From RGIG7332 sp045580305 (GTDB lineage: Bacteria; Bacillota; Clostridia; Oscillospirales; JAAYXM01): a stretch of 9,017 nt of DNA. Shown one piece after another: positions 7,229 through 9,017 of this stretch. Location: contig JAZNNQ010000028.1 of the NCBI GenBank assembly GCA_045580305.1, positions 1 to 9,017 on the forward strand, given 5' to 3'. A program made the translations under genes and the position numbers. Under the pieces are notes generated by a model. The model searched no databases, had not been told where the DNA came from, and saw only the letters and a list, made by a program, of their open reading frames with translations. Position 1 is the stretch's first letter; each line of letters opens with the position of its first letter.

Positions 7229-7995
7229 TACTTTCTGCCTCCTTCCACATAGGTCTTGGTGTCGAATACATGAAGTGTATTCTTGTAGTAGATCTTGTCC
7301 TTCTCTTCCTGGGTAAGGTCTAACTCCTCAACCTGGCCTACATTTACGATGTAGTTGCCCGGCATATCGGAGCCGAAGAGAATTTTATCAACGCCTACCT
7401 GCTCGATTGTATACTGAAGCTCATCGCCACGGAAGATGGAACTGCACATATCTATCCATACATTGGGAAGTGTGCGGACCGCCGGAACTGCATGGTAAGC
7501 AGAGCCGCCGAGATGCGCCATGATTATCTTGAGTTCGGGGTAGCGACGGGCAATGTTTGCAATGTGATTACCAAGTGTTTCGTATAAAAGCTGATCGTGT
7601 GCCTTGTAGAAAGCATGGAAAAGAACCGGCATATTGTAGCCGATCATGGTCTCTGCCACCTTGTCCATCGCCTTATCATCTGCGAAGGTGGACATCCAAA
7701 CCTTAAGGCCGATAGCGCCGTTATCCTCGATGCCATACTTGATCTCGTCAATAGCACCGGGAAGTTCGGGAGATGCGTAAACATAAGCCTCTACCTTATC
7801 CGGCTCGGCTCTTTTAAAATCATATACCGCATCGTTATAGATACGGATAAGCTCCTTAGTGGGGTTACCATTCATACTGCTAAGTCCGGAAACATAAATC
7901 TTGTCTATTCCGTAGCGATCCATAGCGCTAAGAAGCTGTGCGGGCTGACTCTTGTACGCAGGACCCATAAGGTGGGTATGCATATCAATAATCAT
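7228..7995 (-). CDS. Amidohydrolase family protein (Amidohydro_2/COG2159 type), paralogue A, metal ligands intact
   Basis: This is a 255-residue predicted cytoplasmic TIM-barrel enzyme. H6 and H8 (DMHTH), H127 (LFHAF), H161 (MAHLGG) and D210 (FGSDMPG) match the metal-binding set of the amidohydrolase superfamily; K98 (GLKVW) and H133 are also shared with paralogue C. The start at 7995 is well placed: AGGAGGG (8009-8003) lies 7 bases upstream and the protein begins directly with the first barrel strand. It is the first gene of the operon, with a predicted promoter at 8064-8035. Its last codons (VEGGRK) contain the ribosome binding site of gene B, and its stop overlaps B's start. In one 43-residue stretch identical in A and C (7492-7620 against 5909-6037), I count 22 base differences, all silent. 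The duplication is therefore old and both proteins are under selection. The substrate is not recognisable. Confidence 0.9.
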   Translation of the reverse strand: MIIDMHTHLMGPAYKSQPAQLLSAMDRYGIDKIYVSGLSSMNGNPTKELIRIYNDAVYDFKRAEPDKVEAYVYASPELPGAIDEIKYGIEDNGAIGLKVWMSTFADDKAMDKVAETMIGYNMPVLFHAFYKAHDQLLYETLGNHIANIARRYPELKIIMAHLGGSAYHAVPAVRTLPNVWIDMCSSIFRGDELQYTIEQVGVDKILFGSDMPGNYIVNVGQVEELDLTQEEKDKIYYKNTLHVFDTKTYVEGGRK

Positions 7996-8002
7996 AACTA
8001 AT

Positions 8003-8009
8003 CCCTCCT
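8003..8009 (-). promoter_or_regulatory. Ribosome binding site of amidohydrolase A
   Basis: AGGAGGG lies 7 bases before the ATG at 7995. It is a near-perfect Shine-Dalgarno sequence and fixes the start of the operon's first gene. Confidence 0.85.
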
Positions 8010-8034
8010 AAAAATAAAACCCTTCCTCTATACA

Positions 8035-8064
8035 TTTATACTGTCGTATAGAAAAAGGTGTAAA
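8035..8064 (-). promoter_or_regulatory. Predicted SigA-type promoter of the amidohydrolase operon
   Basis: On the minus strand TTTACA (8064-8059) and TATAAA (8040-8035), each five of six to consensus, are spaced by 18 bases. Transcription would start near 8028, about 33 bases before the ATG. The -35 box lies inside the left arm of the inverted repeat at 8048-8108, so a factor or structure at that repeat would interfere with polymerase binding. Confidence 0.55.
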
Positions 8065-8108
8065 AGATCTTTTTGCGGTATTTCGCGGATTTTTTACCCT
8101 TTTTCTAT
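8048..8108. repeat. Long inverted repeat overlapping the operon promoter
   Basis: ATAGAAAAAGGTGTAAAA (8048-8065) and TTTTACCCTTTTTCTAT (8092-8108) are reverse complements except for one extra base. The 26-base spacer contains a further short GCG/CGC stem (8075-8077 with 8084-8086). The left arm holds the predicted -35. The right arm shares its last three bases with the adjacent hairpin at 8106-8153. Possible roles are a repressor or activator site or an RNA hairpin; there is no evidence to choose. Confidence 0.6.
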
Positions 8109-8153
8109 GGAGTCACCGAGGGGGTAACCACACTCCCCCACGATGACACCATA
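8106..8153 (-). repeat. Imperfect 19-bp hairpin in the intergenic region
   Basis: Arms 8106-8124 and 8135-8153 pair at 16 of 19 positions around a 10-base loop, with a run of five G:C pairs next to the loop. In RNA read from the minus strand one of the three mismatches becomes a G-U wobble and the other two become U-U, so minus-strand RNA folds better than plus-strand RNA. No T tract follows, so it is not a typical intrinsic terminator. It could be a structured 3' end of the SLH gene's mRNA or a small palindromic mobile repeat. Confidence 0.6.
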
Positions 8154-8201
8154 TTAAGAAAAGGAGTAATAGAGAAAACCTCTGATTTTGCTTTAGTTTT
8201 C

Positions 8202-8227
8202 CCTGCGGGGGAATAATCCCCCGCAGG
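8202..8227 (-). terminator. GC-rich hairpin after the SLH protein gene (probable terminator or 3' stabiliser)
   Basis: CCTGCGGGGG and CCCCCGCAGG form a perfect 10-bp stem around a 6-base loop, starting 11 bases after the stop codon at 8239. The position suits a terminator, but the following minus-strand bases are GAAAACTAAAG rather than a T tract. Termination may therefore be incomplete or occur further on. Confidence 0.65.
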
Positions 8228-8238
8228 AGTTAAAGATT

Positions 8239-9017
8239 TTACTTATTGAGGATACGGTCAAGAACGACAGCAACCTCGGCACGAGTTGTGTTTGCCTTCG
8301 GGTTGATCTTACCGTTAGATCCTGCAATGAGGCCGGATCCGATAAGTGCATCAACTGCATCACGAGCATATGCGGATACCGCATCTGTATCCGGGAAGGT
8401 AGTGTCAACCGTCTTTTCAAGGTCTATGCCTGCTACCTTGAGTGCACGATAGATAATTACCATCATATCCTGACGGGTTATCTGTGCAGTCGGTGCAAAG
8501 TCAGTTGCATTTACGCCGTTTACGATACCTAAAGTCTTTGCAATACCGATCGGGTTTGCATAGTACTTAGAAGCATCTACATCAGCAAATGTTGCAACCT
8601 CTGCTTCGAACTTGAATGCGCGGACGATAAGGGTTGTAAAGTCTGCTCTTGTAATATTTACGCCCGGTGAGTAGGTGTTCTCACTTGTACCGTTTACTAC
8701 ACCTGCCTCAACAAGTCTGTAAATTGCTTCCTCTGCCCACTTATGGTTACCTAAGTCGATGAACTTGCGTCCCTCGGTCTCACCCTCTACCCACTTAGCG
8801 TAGAGTGTAATTGCCGCGGTAACGGTAGTGTCAAAGTCGTACTTGGTGGTAAGTTCTGCATCAGTATACCAACCATCGAAGGTGTAGCCATCCTTTGTGG
8901 GATCTGCAGGCTTCTCTAACTTTTCGCCCTTAGCAACCTGCTTATTGGAAACCTTTGAGCCGCCGTTGGTCTCAAACTTAACGGTGAGCTTGGAGTTCTC
9001 GCCTCCGCCACCGCCGC
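8239..9017 (-). CDS. C-terminus of an SLH-domain surface protein (N-terminus outside window)
   Basis: The frame enters from the right edge and ends at TAA 8241-8239, giving 258 residues. It opens with a poly-Gly linker and then an InlB/Listeria-Bacteroides B repeat (about 9000-8785, with the GYTFDGWYTD core and an ITLYAKW end). Three SLH domains follow: one from FIDLGNHKW (about 8763-8608, ITRAD motif), one from TFADVDASKYY (about 8600-8425, ITRQD) and one from TFPDTDAVSAY (about 8402-8242, TTRAE). Three C-terminal SLH domains normally bind pyruvylated secondary cell-wall polymer and hold a protein on the surface of Gram-positive bacteria. The catalytic or binding part is not in the window. 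An internal ATG at 8466 lies within an SLH domain and is not a credible start. The linker and repeat closely match the left-edge lyase, so the two proteins probably share an anchoring cassette. Confidence 0.92.
   Translation of the reverse strand, partial: GGGGGENSKLTVKFETNGGSKVSNKQVAKGEKLEKPADPTKDGYTFDGWYTDAELTTKYDFDTTVTAAITLYAKWVEGETEGRKFIDLGNHKWAEEAIYRLVEAGVVNGTSENTYSPGVNITRADFTTLIVRAFKFEAEVATFADVDASKYYANPIGIAKTLGIVNGVNATDFAPTAQITRQDMMVIIYRALKVAGIDLEKTVDTTFPDTDAVSAYARDAVDALIGSGLIAGSNGKINPKANTTRAEVAVVLDRILNK
8847..9017. repeat. Direct repeat, copy 2 (Gly linker and InlB-type repeat of the SLH protein)
   Basis: This is the partner of 1-171, ending at the right window edge. In this copy the repeat continues leftwards into the end of the InlB module and three SLH domains, which predicts what lies beyond the left edge in the lyase gene. 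Confidence 0.9.

Noticed and set aside
7597..8001. Plus-strand open frame of 134 codons opposite amidohydrolase A
   Set aside because: It lies antisense to a well-supported enzyme, carries no recognisable motif, and is best explained as a shadow of the coding frame.
8239..8466. A separate small gene starting at 8466
   Set aside because: The frame is open upstream to the window edge and the sequence is the end of the second SLH domain plus the third, so it is the tail of a larger protein.

Overview
The window looks like chromosomal DNA of an uncultured Gram-positive anaerobe of the Clostridia (Bacillota). Evidence: strong AGGAGG-type ribosome binding sites, moderate G+C with AT-rich intergenic regions, three tandem SLH (S-layer homology) domains, an InlB/Listeria-Bacteroides B repeat, and Big-type Ig-like domains. 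The genus cannot be read from the sequence. All genes lie on the minus strand, so transcription runs right to left. The two outermost genes are both cut by the window edges.

Layout in transcription order: (1) 9017-8239 is the C-terminus of an SLH-anchored surface protein (Gly linker, InlB-type repeat, three SLH domains), followed by a GC-rich hairpin. (2) 8238-7996 is a structured intergenic region. It holds a 48-nt imperfect hairpin, a second long inverted repeat, and a promoter whose -35 lies inside that repeat. (3) 7995-5657 is a compact three-gene operon of Amidohydro_2/COG2159-type TIM-barrel proteins, here called A, B and C. A and C are close paralogues with all metal ligands. B, coupled to A by a TAATG overlap, has lost every metal ligand. 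An intrinsic-terminator-like hairpin sits between B and C, and a strong terminator follows C. (4) 5656-5450 is a promoter region with a 16-bp palindrome over the -10. (5) 5449 to position 1 is a very long open frame (at least 1816 codons, no stop in the window). It encodes a secreted multimodular heparinase II/III-type polysaccharide lyase that ends, at the cut, in the same InlB-type repeat as the gene at the right edge.

Working model (inference): two surface proteins sharing one C-terminal anchoring cassette bracket a cytoplasmic operon of two active-looking amidohydrolases and one pseudo-amidohydrolase. A surface lyase could release unsaturated uronate-containing or acidic oligosaccharides, and the amidohydrolases could act on a downstream or unrelated metabolite. 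No transporter, regulator or sugar-acid catabolic gene is visible to confirm that link. The most notable items are the inactive paralogue locked between two active ones, the attenuator-like hairpin before gene C, and the layered inverted repeats before gene A.
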